Shown piece after piece: positions 31,296 through 39,079 of a DNA stretch of 64,000 bases (positions are counted from its first letter, which is position 1; each line of letters begins with the position of its first letter). The translations under genes and the position numbers were made by a program. Under the pieces are notes generated by a model. It was given only the letters and a program-made list of their open reading frames with translations, was not told where the DNA came from and did not search any database. This DNA comes from Streptomyces viridochromogenes (lineage in GTDB: Bacteria; Actinomycetota; Actinomycetes; Streptomycetales; Streptomycetaceae): contig NZ_LGUR01000213.1 in the NCBI RefSeq assembly GCF_001270495.1, positions 13,733-77,732 of the forward strand. The letters run 5' to 3'.

Positions 31296-31469
31296 TCATG
31301 AGTCGGACGTGTCCCCGTGTCGCCCCGCAGCTTCTGCCGGTGCTGTGGGCTCGCTCCGCGGCTGGCCGTGCCGCAGCCGAGTGCGCTGCCATAATTTTCT
31401 CGCTTGCCGGGCTGACCAGAGGACGAATGCCGCAATAATGCTGGCTGCTGTGTTCTCCAAGATGTTCAC
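31296..31469 (-). CDS. 57-aa membrane protein upstream of HTH-Cas6e gene
   Basis: GTG at 31469 has GGAGGAAGG upstream and encodes MNILENTAASIIAAFVLWSA, RQARKLWQRTRLRHGQPRSE and a polar tail. One hydrophobic helix (residues 7-20) precedes a basic stretch, so it is a small single-pass membrane protein. It stops 13 bp before the HTH-Cas6e start, so the two genes form an operon. Function unknown; small membrane partners are common beside regulators and toxin-like effectors. Confidence 0.6.
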   Translation of the reverse strand: MNILENTAASIIAAFVLWSARQARKLWQRTRLRHGQPRSEPTAPAEAAGRHGDTSDS

Positions 31470-31539
31470 GGAGCGAGCCTTCCTCCGCTCTCCCTGGCTG
31501 TGGACAGCTGTGGACACCGAGTTGCCGCGATAGTGGCGG

Positions 31540-32346
31540 GCTGAGCGCCTCCGCACCACCAAAGCCAAGGCGACCGTCGCCAAGGCATATCGCCTCCTCG
31601 AGGGCATCCCTGAGGCCGTCCGTCGATGACGACCCATGCCGAATCAAGGGAGCGGGCACGGAGTCAGCCGCCGAACGCCGATTTGCCGCCGTCGGTTCAG
31701 GTCGACGCTCTTGCCGACGCCACCGGGATGCGCCGGCGGCCTGCCTCATGCTCTACCTCGGCACGTACGGCCCGATGCCGGTCGGAGGGACTGGTCGGCC
31801 TTTGTCACAGCGACGTCGATCTCGACAACCTCGTGATCCGCGTCCGCGTCGCGGAGCCGGAGCGGACCCAACGGCAAGCGGGCCCCTGGCGAGACCAAGG
31901 CCGACACGGGTGTCGCACCGTCGTCCTCCTCCCAGCATTTCCTCCACAAGGAGGTGAAGCGGCACCTCGCCTGGTACGCCGTGAAGGGGCCCGATGGACT
32001 GCTCTTCGTCGGCGAGAAGGGCGTTGCTTTCCGGCGCACATCCTTCGGTCGGAAGTGGCGTCGTGCGTGCACCACTGCGGGCCTCTCGGATGGCTTCCGC
32101 TCATACGACCTTCGTCACACCGGATACACGCTCTCAACCCGCTCGGGAGCAACACTCAAGGACACGATGGTCCGCGCCGGACAGTCCTCCGAGAAGGCGG
32201 CGCTGATCTACCAGCACTCCGACGAGGAGCGGCAACGTGGAGTGGCCGCCGGCCCCGACGACCTGGTCCGCGCCGAGCGTGCGAAGCACCACAAGGACGA
32301 CCCCGACCGCCCCGCGCACCACAACGAGGAGGCCGCCGAGAGCTAA
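31540..32346 (+). pseudogene. Tyrosine integrase, decayed
   Basis: Pieces of a phage-type integrase lie in order but in different frames: RLRTTKAKATVAKAYRLLEG (core-binding region, 31550-31610), SDVDLDNLVIRVRVAEPERT (about 31808-31867), then an intact C-terminal stretch from 31954 with FRSYDLRHTGYTLSTRSGAT and EKAALIYQHSDEERQRGVAA. The Arg-His of box II and the catalytic Tyr are present, but the usual GHSS is GQSS, so the second His is lost too. An early stop and at least two frameshifts show that it is inactive. It reads into the tRNA-Gly 3' end, the normal place for an integrase beside its attachment site. Confidence 0.8.
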
Positions 32347-32393
32347 TGGTGCGGTTGTGGTGCGCGACCGGCGCACCGGTCTAGGCAACAAAG

Positions 32394-32420
32394 AACCCCC
32401 GGGCCTCTGACCTGGGGGTT
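32394..32420. terminator. tRNA-Gly terminator hairpin
   Basis: AACCCCC (32394-32400) and GGGGGTT (32414-32420) form a stem just downstream of the minus-strand tRNA 3' end and just after the integrase remnant. Similar hairpins accompany the other tRNA 3'-end copies, so it was carried along in the duplications. Confidence 0.65.
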
Positions 32421-32425
32421 TCATA

Positions 32426-32499
32426 TGGAGCGGGTGACGAGAATCGAACTCGCGCTCTCAGCTTGGGAAGCTGATGTTCTACCATTAAACTACACCCGC
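32426..32499 (-). tRNA. tRNA-Gly(CCC)
   Basis: The minus strand folds into a 74-nt cloverleaf. Acceptor GCGGGTG pairs with CACCCGC. Anticodon stem TCAGC/GCTGA holds loop TTCCCAA (anticodon CCC, reading GGG). The T arm GCGAG-TTCGATT-CTCGT is present and the CCA end is encoded. The 3' 45 bases are duplicated at 1968 and 25324, showing that this gene is an integration target. The intact copy is kept at the junction with core genes. Confidence 0.95.
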
Positions 32500-32785
32500 G
32501 TAAGACGCCCGTTCCGTGATCATCCGGAGCCGGTGTCCGATCGCCTGGTCACTGTACCTCATCACCGGCTCCCGGCGCTGACGCCGTGGGGCTTGAGGGT
32601 GTTTCAGGGGGCGGATGTGGCTGTGGGGTACCGGAGTTGGGGCGTACGGTGGAGGGGTGGGAGAGGGTCAGGGCGGGGTCGGAGTGCCGCCTGGAGGGCC
32701 GTCCCTTTGATCCCGTAATGTGGCCTCTCGTCGTCAGGCAGGCAGTAGCCAGACGCGGCTCTTGGGGAAGGGACTCTAGGACTTG

Positions 32786-32944
32786 ATGGAGCGCACCGTC
32801 GTCCGTTGTGCCGATGGGCACGTGTTCAGCACCGCTTCGTTCCCGATGCAGCAGGCCGAGCGACTCGGCCCGGGCCGGCTCCTCCGGTGTCCCCGGTGCG
32901 CCCGGCTCCGCAGTGTGGTGCCGGTGACGTTGGAGAAGCGGTAG
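32786..32944 (+). CDS. Small conserved protein with two Cys pairs
   Basis: A 52-residue protein: MERTVVRCADGHVFSTASFP, MQQAERLGPGRLLRCPRCAR, LRSVVPVTLEKR. The CADGH and CPRC motifs suggest a small zinc-binding fold. It lies between the tRNA-Gly gene and dcd. It resembles a small protein found beside these genes in other Streptomyces, as far as memory allows. Function unknown. The downstream 32945-33030 is rich in GTAGCAG-like repeats of no clear meaning. Confidence 0.6.
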   Translation: MERTVVRCADGHVFSTASFPMQQAERLGPGRLLRCPRCARLRSVVPVTLEKR

Positions 32945-33097
32945 CAGCAGCGGTCGGTAGCAGTAGCGGCGAGCAGCGGCACGGTAGCTGGCGGTAGCCG
33001 CAGTCACAGCAGTATTGGCAAGTAGTAGCAAGTGCAGCGCCTGGCGCGCGGTGGCCGTGATTGTGGTCGTTCCGCGCGCCTTGCGTATCCTCGGGGC

Positions 33098-33673
33098 GTG
33101 CTTCTCTCAGACAAGGACATCCGGGCCGAGATCGACGCCGGGCGGGTACGGATCGATCCCTACGACGAATCCATGGTGCAGCCCTCGAGCATCGATGTGC
33201 GGCTGGACCGTTACTTCCGGGTGTTCGAGAACCACCGGTATCCGCACATCGACCCCTCGGTCGAGCAGGCGGATCTCACGCGGCTCGTGGAGCCCGAGGG
33301 CGATGAGCCGTTCATCCTGCACCCCGGGGAGTTCGTGCTGGCCTCCACGTACGAGGTCATCACGCTTCCCGATGATCTTGCCTCGCGGCTTGAGGGGAAG
33401 TCCTCGCTCGGGCGGCTCGGGCTCGTCACCCACTCCACCGCCGGGTTCATCGACCCCGGGTTCAGCGGGCACGTGACGCTTGAGCTGTCCAACCTCGCCA
33501 CGCTTCCGATCAAGCTCTGGCCCGGCATGAAGATCGGGCAGCTGTGCATGTTCCGGCTCAGCTCGCCCGCCGAGTTCCCGTACGGGAGCGAGCGGTACGG
33601 GTCCCGGTACCAGGGGCAGCGCGGGCCCACCGCCTCGCGGTCCTTCAAGAACTTCCATCGGACCCAGGTGTGA
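33098..33673 (+). CDS. dcd: dCTP deaminase
   Basis: A 191-residue protein from the GTG at 33098 ([20 protein letters not shown]). Family motifs are [51 protein letters not shown] and [13 protein letters not shown]. The enzyme deaminates dCTP to dUTP (or onwards to dUMP in bifunctional forms), feeding dTMP synthesis in the cytoplasm. Length is normal. No clear Shine-Dalgarno precedes the start, and a GTATCCT box lies about 10 bp upstream, so leaderless translation is possible. It marks the core-genome side of the tRNA junction. Confidence 0.95.
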   Translation: MLLSDKDIRAEIDAGRVRIDPYDESMVQPSSIDVRLDRYFRVFENHRYPHIDPSVEQADLTRLVEPEGDEPFILHPGEFVLASTYEVITLPDDLASRLEGKSSLGRLGLVTHSTAGFIDPGFSGHVTLELSNLATLPIKLWPGMKIGQLCMFRLSSPAEFPYGSERYGSRYQGQRGPTASRSFKNFHRTQV

Positions 33674-33680
33674 GCGAGAC

Positions 33681-34235
33681 GTGAGCGGAGGCGTGAGCGA
33701 AGGGATGAGTGGCGGGATGGGTGACGGCGCAGGCGTGCGGGAGAACCTGACCTACGAGCGGTTCGGCGTCGCCGTCCGGGAGCTCGCGCAGAGCATCGCC
33801 GACGACGGGTTCCAGCCGGACATCGTGCTCAGCATCGCCCGCGGCGGGGTGTTCGTCGCCGGGGGGCTCGCTTACGCGCTCGACTGCAAGAACCTCCACC
33901 TCGTGAACGTCGAGTTCTATACGGGCGTGGGGACCACCCTCGACATGCCCGTCATGCTGGCTCCCGTTCCCAACGCGATCGACTTCACCGACAAGAAGGT
34001 GCTGATCGCCGACGACGTCGCCGACACCGGCAAGACGCTGAAGCTCGTCCATGACTTCTGCGTCGAGCATGTCGCCGAGGTGCGGTCCGCCGTCGTCTAT
34101 GAGAAGTCCCACTCCCTCGTGAAGTGCGAGTACGTGTGGAAGCGCACCGATGAGTGGATCAACTTCCCCTGGAGTGTGTTGCCTCCGGTCCATAAGGCCG
34201 GGGACGCTGCCAAGCCGAACAAGGAAGCTGTCTGA
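33681..34235 (+). CDS. Phosphoribosyltransferase
   Basis: A protein of up to 184 residues beginning 7 bp after dcd, so in the same operon. Start candidates are GTG 33681 and a later ATG (MGDGAGVRENLTYERFG). The type-I PRTase signature is KKVLIADDVADTGKTLKLV, with DIVLSIARGGVFVAGGLAYA before it. It should transfer a phosphoribosyl group from PRPP to a purine-type base (hypoxanthine, guanine or xanthine). Pairing with dcd suggests nucleotide salvage. The exact base is not readable from the sequence. Confidence 0.85.
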   Translation: MSGGVSEGMSGGMGDGAGVRENLTYERFGVAVRELAQSIADDGFQPDIVLSIARGGVFVAGGLAYALDCKNLHLVNVEFYTGVGTTLDMPVMLAPVPNAIDFTDKKVLIADDVADTGKTLKLVHDFCVEHVAEVRSAVVYEKSHSLVKCEYVWKRTDEWINFPWSVLPPVHKAGDAAKPNKEAV

Positions 34236-34291
34236 GCCCGGGCTGAGTTCAGCCGAGTTGAGCTGAAAGCGGTTGGTTGATCAGCGGTTGG

Positions 34292-34894
34292 TCAGTCAGT
34301 CCTGAACGGGCGGTAGCGCACGTTAACCGCGGCGGTACGGTCGTCGCCGTTGAGCAGCTCGAGCCGTACGGGGGAGCCGCCCGGGTTGTCGAACAGGCGG
34401 ATTCCGTCGCCGAGGAGTACCGGCGCGATGTGCAGGTCGATCTCGTCGATCAGTCCGCGTTCGAGGAGCTGTCGGCCGATCGTGGGGGAGAAGACCTCCA
34501 GGTTCTTGCCGGCGGCGGCCTCCAGGCCGATGCGTACGGCCTCTGCCACGTCGCAGGTCAGGAACGTCACGCCCGCGGCGGGCTGTGCGTCGTCGGGGTG
34601 GTGGGTGAGGACGAACACGGGCCCCTGCCATGCGCCGCCGTAGATGGCGCCCGCATCCGGGTAGGCGTCCCAGCCGTCCCGGCCGCCGAGTACCGCGCCG
34701 GTGGTCTGGGCGTATTCGTCGGCCAGGCCGGAGCGGTGCGAGACGCCCGTCATCATCCAGTCCATCGTGTGGTTCGGGCCCGCCACGAAGCCGTCGAGCG
34801 ACATCGTGAAGTGCCAGAGCACCTTGCCTGCGGCGGTTTGCGGTTCCATGTCGGTCGTCGCGTCAGTCATCGCGTCAGTCGTCGCGTCGGGCAT
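34292..34894 (-). CDS. RibD/DHFR-like reductase
   Basis: A 200-residue protein. The start MPDATTDAMTDATTD at 34894 follows GGAGAGG by 9 bp; longer in-frame starts lack this. The domain KVLWHFTMSLDGFVAGPNHT, GAVLGGRDGWDAY, GPVFVLTHHPDD and LIDEIDLHIAPVLLGDGIRL is the RibD C-terminal/dihydrofolate-reductase-like fold. The Thr/Asp-rich N-terminus is unusual and probably disordered. Such stand-alone proteins are NADPH-dependent reductases of unknown substrate. Confidence 0.85.
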   Translation of the reverse strand: MPDATTDAMTDATTDMEPQTAAGKVLWHFTMSLDGFVAGPNHTMDWMMTGVSHRSGLADEYAQTTGAVLGGRDGWDAYPDAGAIYGGAWQGPVFVLTHHPDDAQPAAGVTFLTCDVAEAVRIGLEAAAGKNLEVFSPTIGRQLLERGLIDEIDLHIAPVLLGDGIRLFDNPGGSPVRLELLNGDDRTAAVNVRYRPFRTD

Positions 34895-35049
34895 CGCGTC
34901 GGTCCTCTCCGGGCGGGTGGCGGCGGCCTCGGCGACCGCCGCAGCTGTGGACCCGGCTCGCTTGCGGAACTCATCGCCGCCGTGCCGACCCCGCACCGGA
35001 GCGCCCCCGTGGCTTGGCCTCGGGGGCGCTCCGGTGGGCGTTCTGCCGG

Positions 35050-36093
35050 CTACTGCCGCCAGGCCCGGTGCAGGCGGTCCAGCCCGCTCTGGTTGTTCAG
35101 TCGCAGGCTGAGGTCGGTGCCCGTGCCCTGGAGGGTGGTGAGGGAGTAGGTGTCGCCGTTGCGCAGGCCGGGCCAGTAGACGGAGCCCAGGCCCAGTTCA
35201 CGGATGGTGTCGGTCGCGGCCTGTATGTAGGCGACCTCGTGGGAGCCGTTGACCGGGCCGTTGTAGTCCAGGCCGGTGGTCATGGACGCGCCGAACTCGT
35301 CGAGGATCGTGCGCGAGGCGCAGTCGCCGATGCGCGCCTTGAAGTCCGCCTTCCACTGGTCGACGCTGGTCCAGTCGGTGTGCCAGAAGCCGTAGTTGTG
35401 CAGGGCGAGCCGGGTGCCCTTGAGGCGCGGGTCGGCGCACACCGGCTTGACGTCCTCGCTGTACTTGTACCCTCCGATCAGCATCCGGTCGCGGGGCACG
35501 TTGCGGTGGGTGGTCACCCACTTCGCGGCGATGTCGGTCCACTCCTGGGCGGTGTAGCCGAACGGCTCGTTCATCGGCTCGAAGTACACCTTGGAGTCGC
35601 GGGCGTAGGCGGAGGTGATCCGCGCCCACATCTGGTCCCAGGCGGCCTGGTCGTCGATCTTGCCGTCCTTGGCGTTGTCGGCCTCCCAGTAGCCCAGGAT
35701 GACCTTGAACCCCTTGGCGGTGGCGGCGTCGATCGCTCCCTTGTACGACTTCCAGAAGGGGCCGTTGACGGAGGTGGGGTTGACCGGCAGCCGGACGGTG
35801 TTGGCGCCCAGCTTGGCGAACCCGTCGATGATCGCCTTGGACTTGGCGTAGGTGGTGGCGTAACCGTCCGTGGTGGACAGGCCCGAGGGGACGACCGCGT
35901 CATCGGCGTAGTTGTCGCGCGGGTCGGCCCAGTTGACCCCGCGGAAGTCGCTGACGGGCGGGACGGCCGCCTTGGCCGAGGCGGCTGAGGGGGCCGAGGC
36001 GGATGCGGGGGAGGCGAGCGCGCCCCCGAATGCCGTGGCGCAGGCCAGCAATGCGGCGAAGCAAGCTGTCCCGCGGTGGTTCTTTCGTGGCAC
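35050..36093 (-). CDS. Secreted GH5 glycoside hydrolase
   Basis: A 347-residue protein from the GTG at 36093, behind AAGGGGA. A signal peptide covers residues 1-30 (ACFAALLACATAFGGALASP). The GH5 barrel shows DFRGVNWADPRDNY, LGANTVRLPVNPTSV, VYFEPMNEPFGYTAQEWTDI (acid/base Glu) and RTILDEFGASM (nucleophile Glu). No carbohydrate-binding module is attached. GH5 covers endoglucanases, mannanases and others; the subfamily cannot be assigned by eye. It acts outside the cell and is transcribed alone. Confidence 0.85.
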   Translation of the reverse strand: MPRKNHRGTACFAALLACATAFGGALASPASASAPSAASAKAAVPPVSDFRGVNWADPRDNYADDAVVPSGLSTTDGYATTYAKSKAIIDGFAKLGANTVRLPVNPTSVNGPFWKSYKGAIDAATAKGFKVILGYWEADNAKDGKIDDQAAWDQMWARITSAYARDSKVYFEPMNEPFGYTAQEWTDIAAKWVTTHRNVPRDRMLIGGYKYSEDVKPVCADPRLKGTRLALHNYGFWHTDWTSVDQWKADFKARIGDCASRTILDEFGASMTTGLDYNGPVNGSHEVAYIQAATDTIRELGLGSVYWPGLRNGDTYSLTTLQGTGTDLSLRLNNQSGLDRLHRAWRQ

Positions 36094-36264
36094 GGCGTCC
36101 CCTTCTGAGCAGTTGCGTGCGAAAACCTCGCGGACGCAGACCGGCGGGCTCGATGGTTCCCGCAAACTAGAAGACGATCCGAACACAGGTCAACACATCT
36201 GCACACAAAGTTTCATCGCCGGAACCGCAAAGGGAGCGGTGCACGGCGACCACGTGAGGCGACA

Positions 36265-36304
36265 GCGCAAACGAAGGGCCCCCGGCGCAAACGAAGGGCC
36301 CCCG
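36265..36304. repeat. 20-bp tandem duplication
   Basis: GCGCAAACGAAGGGCCCCCG occurs at 36265-36284 and again at 36285-36304, running into the terminator hairpin of the Yip1 gene. It looks like slippage copying of part of the hairpin. Confidence 0.7.
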
Positions 36305-36323
36305 GCGCGAACGCCGGGGGCCC
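36296..36323 (-). terminator. Terminator of the Yip1-family gene
   Basis: GGGCCCCCGGCG (36296-36307) pairs perfectly with 36312-36323 around a CGAA loop, just beyond the stop of the minus-strand gene at 36338. The very GC-rich stem suits a Streptomyces terminator and may work in both directions. Confidence 0.8.
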
Positions 36324-36337
36324 TTCACCTGCCGTAT

Positions 36338-37300
36338 CTAGAACGTGCCGAGCTTCACGATCGACAGCAGAGCGATCAGCTGGATCGCGCTCGCGCCCAG
36401 TGCCTTCGGCCACGGCAGGTCGTGGGACTTGGACACCATCAGGGTGAGGAGGGCGCCCGCTGCCACCCAGGTCGCCCAGCCGAGCGCCTGGACGAACGTC
36501 GCGTCGCCGCCGGCGAACATCGCGAAGACCAGGCGGGGGGCGTCCGTGAGGGACATGACCAGCATGGAGAGGCCGACCGTGGGCTGCCAGGCGCCGTCGC
36601 CGCCCAGCTGGCGGGCCAGGGTGTGGGTGACCACGCCCAGGACGAAGGCCGACAGGACCATCGCCACGGCGGTCGTCAGGACGATCGGGACCGCGTTGGA
36701 GAGGGTCGCGTTGATCGCGTCGTTCCGGGCGCCGTCGAAGCCGAAGACCGCGAGCAGGCCGTAGAGGAAGGTCACGACGAGGGCGGGGCCCCACATCGTG
36801 TAGTCCCGCATCTGGAGGAACGTCTGGCCGGGGGAGAGGACGATGCCCCGCAGTAGGGCCTTCCAGTGCAGGCGGGGGCCGACCGGGGCGGCCGGTGCCG
36901 CGCCCGCCTGGTAGGTCTCGCCCTGGGTGTAGGGGTCCTCGCCGACCGAGAACGCCTGGGTGTGGCCCGGGTTGTTCGCCGCGTACGGGTCCGGCGCGCC
37001 GCCGGGGCCGTGCGGGTAGCCGCCGTCGCCGAAGTACTCCGGCTCGCCGTGACCGCCCTGACCGCCCTGGCCACCGTGAGGCCGGTGACCGCCGGGGCCG
37101 TAACCGCCGTGTCCACCGCCGCCGTTCGCCTGCGGCCAGCCGCCTCCGCCGCCGCCCGAGCCGCCGTACGGCTGCTGCGACGGCGGGGGATAGCCGTACG
37201 ACGGCCCCTGGGGTGCCTGCTGCCCGTACGGAGGTTGTTGGGGGCGCGTTTGCGGGGTGCCGTTGTTCCGGCTGCCCCGTCCGATCCTGAATCCAGCCAC
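36338..37300 (-). CDS. Yip1-domain membrane protein with disordered N-terminus
   Basis: A 320-residue protein from the GTG at 37300. The first 140 residues are low complexity, rich in Gly, Pro, Gln and Tyr. The C-terminal 180 residues carry about five membrane helices (LVVTFLYGLLAVFGFDGARN, AVPIVLTTAVAMVLSAFVLG, FVQALGWATWVAAGALLTLM) typical of the Yip1 (PF04893) family. The conserved opening LRGIVLSPGQTFLQMRD is family-like. Its role in bacteria is unknown; the tail is probably cytoplasmic. Confidence 0.8.
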   Translation of the reverse strand: MAGFRIGRGSRNNGTPQTRPQQPPYGQQAPQGPSYGYPPPSQQPYGGSGGGGGGWPQANGGGGHGGYGPGGHRPHGGQGGQGGHGEPEYFGDGGYPHGPGGAPDPYAANNPGHTQAFSVGEDPYTQGETYQAGAAPAAPVGPRLHWKALLRGIVLSPGQTFLQMRDYTMWGPALVVTFLYGLLAVFGFDGARNDAINATLSNAVPIVLTTAVAMVLSAFVLGVVTHTLARQLGGDGAWQPTVGLSMLVMSLTDAPRLVFAMFAGGDATFVQALGWATWVAAGALLTLMVSKSHDLPWPKALGASAIQLIALLSIVKLGTF

Positions 37301-37334
37301 GTCTTCGAACGTACCTGGTCCCGGAGATTCGCGT

Positions 37335-37360
37335 GCCGGGCCCTGCGGTCAGGGCCCGGC
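37335..37360. terminator. Hairpin between Yip1 and FG-GAP genes
   Basis: GCCGGGCCCTG (37335-37345) and CAGGGCCCGGC (37350-37360) form a perfect 11-bp stem with a CGGT loop, followed by CTTTG. It lies upstream of the Yip1 start and downstream of the FG-GAP genes, so it should end FG-GAP transcription. Confidence 0.7.
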
Positions 37361-37450
37361 TTTGCGGCCGAGCTGTGACATCCCCTAAGGGAAGCCCCCA
37401 GCTCGGGTCAGGGATTCGCTCGGGGGAACCCAGGAGCTGAGAGCCGCTGG

Positions 37451-37524
37451 TCAGGCCGTGTTCTGGGTGATCAGCGTGCGCGTCGAGGTCTTGAGCCCGC
37501 TGGAGCCGCCGTAGACCGTCACTG
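37451..37524 (-). pseudogene. FG-GAP repeat fragment
   Basis: Immediately beyond the stop of FG-GAP protein 1, the minus strand in another frame encodes RTVTVYGGSSGLKTSTRTLI, TQNTA and a stop. This is a piece of an FG-GAP blade (compare VTVLFGSASGLRTSGAKSYS in the intact gene). It is a leftover of a larger or further paralogue, now joined out of frame. Confidence 0.65.
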
Positions 37525-38931
37525 TGCGATCACCGAGCCGAAGTAGTTGGTCGCCTTCAGGGAGACGGCGGCGGCCGTGATGCCCTGGGCGCCCGTGGTG
37601 GTCAGTCCGGTGGAGGCGCCGCGCAGGGTCCATACGCCTCCGGGGCCGTTCTCGCCGTCGACACCGACGATCAGGTCGGCCTTGCCGTCCTTGGTCACGT
37701 CGGTGAGGGCGACCGCGGAGCCGAAGCGGTCCCAGGCCTCGGCGGTGCCGGGCACACCGGCGGTGTTCTGGGAGTACGACTTCGCGCCCGAGGTCCGCAG
37801 TCCGGACGCCGAGCCGAACAGCACGGTGACCGAGCCGGCCTCCACGACCCCGTCGAGGTCCTCGCCGGGCGCGGCGACGGCGACGTCGGCGAACTTGTCG
37901 CCGTTGATGTCGCCGGTGCTCAGGAACATGCCGAAGCCGTCGCCGGCCTCGCCCGAGCCGGGCACGTTCGCGCTGTCCTGGTGGATGACCGTCGGCGTCT
38001 GCGCGGGGTCGGGGCCGTTCGGGCCGCCGTACCAGACGGTGATCTGGCCGCCCTTGTGGCCGCCGGGCTTGTCGCGGCCGGGGTCCGAGGAGTCGCCGAG
38101 GACGAGGTCGCCGTAGCCGTCGCCGTTGAAGTCGCCGACGGAACCCGACATGCCGTCCGCGTTCGGCAACTCGGTGAGCTGGTGGTCGCCGCCGGCCCAG
38201 GTGTAGTAGAAGATCTGGCCGCCGGAGTCGCCGTCCACAGCGAACGGATAGACGCGCTCGGCCGCGCCGTCGCCGCTGAGGTCGCCCGCGAACACGTCGT
38301 AGGTGCTGCCGAGTTCCCCCACGCCGTGGTGGCTGAGGGGGCCGCCGGTACGGGTGAACGGGCCCAGGTAGAGGTGGGTGTCGCTCTGGCCCGTGAGCGT
38401 GACGTCCAGGTCGCCGTCGCCGTCGAAGTCACCGGTCGCGACGCCGCGCGAGAAGCCGCCCCACTCGGAGAGCCCGGACGGCTGCGGCAGCCCCTTGCCG
38501 CCGGACAGGCCGGTCCCGGAGCCCCACAGGACGGTGCCGGAGCCGACGCCGTCCCGGTCGCCGATGCTCTCGCCCGAGGACCCGACGACGAGGTCGGAGT
38601 AGCCGTCGCGGTCCAGGTCGGCGGCGGCGAGGGAGGACCCGAACAGGTCGTTCGCCTCGGCGGTGCCGGGCACGCCGGCGGAGTTCTGGGTGATCACGGC
38701 CTTGCGGGTGGCGGACACACCGGACGAGGAGCCGTACAGCACGACGACCGCCCCCGCGCAGGACGCGGTACCGACGTCGGTGCACATGGCGCTGACGGCC
38801 ACGTCGCGGTAGCCGTCGCCGTTGAAGTCGCCGGCCAGGCCGGAGGGGGCGGCGGACGCGCTCGTGGCCGGGAGGGCGGTGAGCAGGCCGGTGGTGAGGG
38901 TGGCGGCGAGGAGGAGGGGGCGCTTGCGCAA
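37519..38931 (-). CDS. Secreted FG-GAP repeat protein 1
   Basis: A 470-residue protein from the TTG at 38931 behind AGGAG. Residues 1-27 are a signal peptide (LLLAATLTTGLLTALPATSA). The rest is an integrin-type beta-propeller: repeated DFNGDGYRDVAVS-like calcium loops (DFNGDGYRD, DLDRDGYSD, DFDGDGDLD, DFNGDGYGD, DINGDKFAD, DVTKDGKAD), each followed by VVLYGSSSG-type strands and TQNSAGVPGTAEA-type linkers. The protein should be calcium-bound and extracellular. Ligands are unknown. It heads a tandem set of three paralogues. An out-of-frame extra blade fragment lies at its 3' end. Confidence 0.9.
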   Translation of the reverse strand: MRKRPLLLAATLTTGLLTALPATSASAAPSGLAGDFNGDGYRDVAVSAMCTDVGTASCAGAVVVLYGSSSGVSATRKAVITQNSAGVPGTAEANDLFGSSLAAADLDRDGYSDLVVGSSGESIGDRDGVGSGTVLWGSGTGLSGGKGLPQPSGLSEWGGFSRGVATGDFDGDGDLDVTLTGQSDTHLYLGPFTRTGGPLSHHGVGELGSTYDVFAGDLSGDGAAERVYPFAVDGDSGGQIFYYTWAGGDHQLTELPNADGMSGSVGDFNGDGYGDLVLGDSSDPGRDKPGGHKGGQITVWYGGPNGPDPAQTPTVIHQDSANVPGSGEAGDGFGMFLSTGDINGDKFADVAVAAPGEDLDGVVEAGSVTVLFGSASGLRTSGAKSYSQNTAGVPGTAEAWDRFGSAVALTDVTKDGKADLIVGVDGENGPGGVWTLRGASTGLTTTGAQGITAAAVSLKATNYFGSVIAQ

Positions 38932-38955
38932 GGTGGTGCTCCTGGGAAGGAAGAG

Positions 38956-38985
38956 GGCCGGGCCCGCGGGGGAACGGGCCCGGCC
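38956..38985 (-). terminator. Terminator between FG-GAP 2 and 1
   Basis: GGCCGGGCCCG (38956-38966) pairs with CGGGCCCGGCC (38975-38985). It lies after FG-GAP gene 2 (stop at 39080) and before FG-GAP gene 1, so each gene is probably transcribed alone. Confidence 0.7.
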
Positions 38986-39020
38986 GTTCAGGGGTACGGC
39001 GGCGGACCGCCTGTCGGTGC

Positions 39021-39052
39021 CGTACGTCCGTACGTCCGTACGTCCGTACGTC
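39021..39052. repeat. 8-bp tandem repeat, four units
   Basis: CGTACGTC is repeated four times without change in the FG-GAP 2 to 1 intergenic space. Each unit contains the palindrome GTAC or CGTACG. It could be a multimeric binding site or simple slippage. Confidence 0.75.
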
Positions 39053-39079
39053 CGGATGTCCTGGCTGGGTCCCGCGGCC

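Larger units (their letters stand above)
1968..32470. mobile_element. Accreted integration tract at tRNA-Gly(CCC)
   Basis: The tract is bounded by direct repeats of the tRNA 3' end (1968-2012 and 32426-32470) and divided by a third exact copy (25324-25368) and a short one (27786-27800). Cargo includes two toxin-antitoxin pairs, glycoside hydrolases, an NPP1-like gene, TnpB, TetR regulators and the HTH-Cas6e locus. No functional integrase, conjugation or replication gene is visible, so it is now probably fixed. Whether all genes inside arrived by integration is not certain; some may be host genes trapped between copies. Confidence 0.55.

Noticed and set aside
32941..33030. GTAGCAG-rich stretch as a possible CRISPR or microsatellite
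   Set aside because: Units are irregular and short with no spacer pattern. No CRISPR array was seen anywhere in the window.
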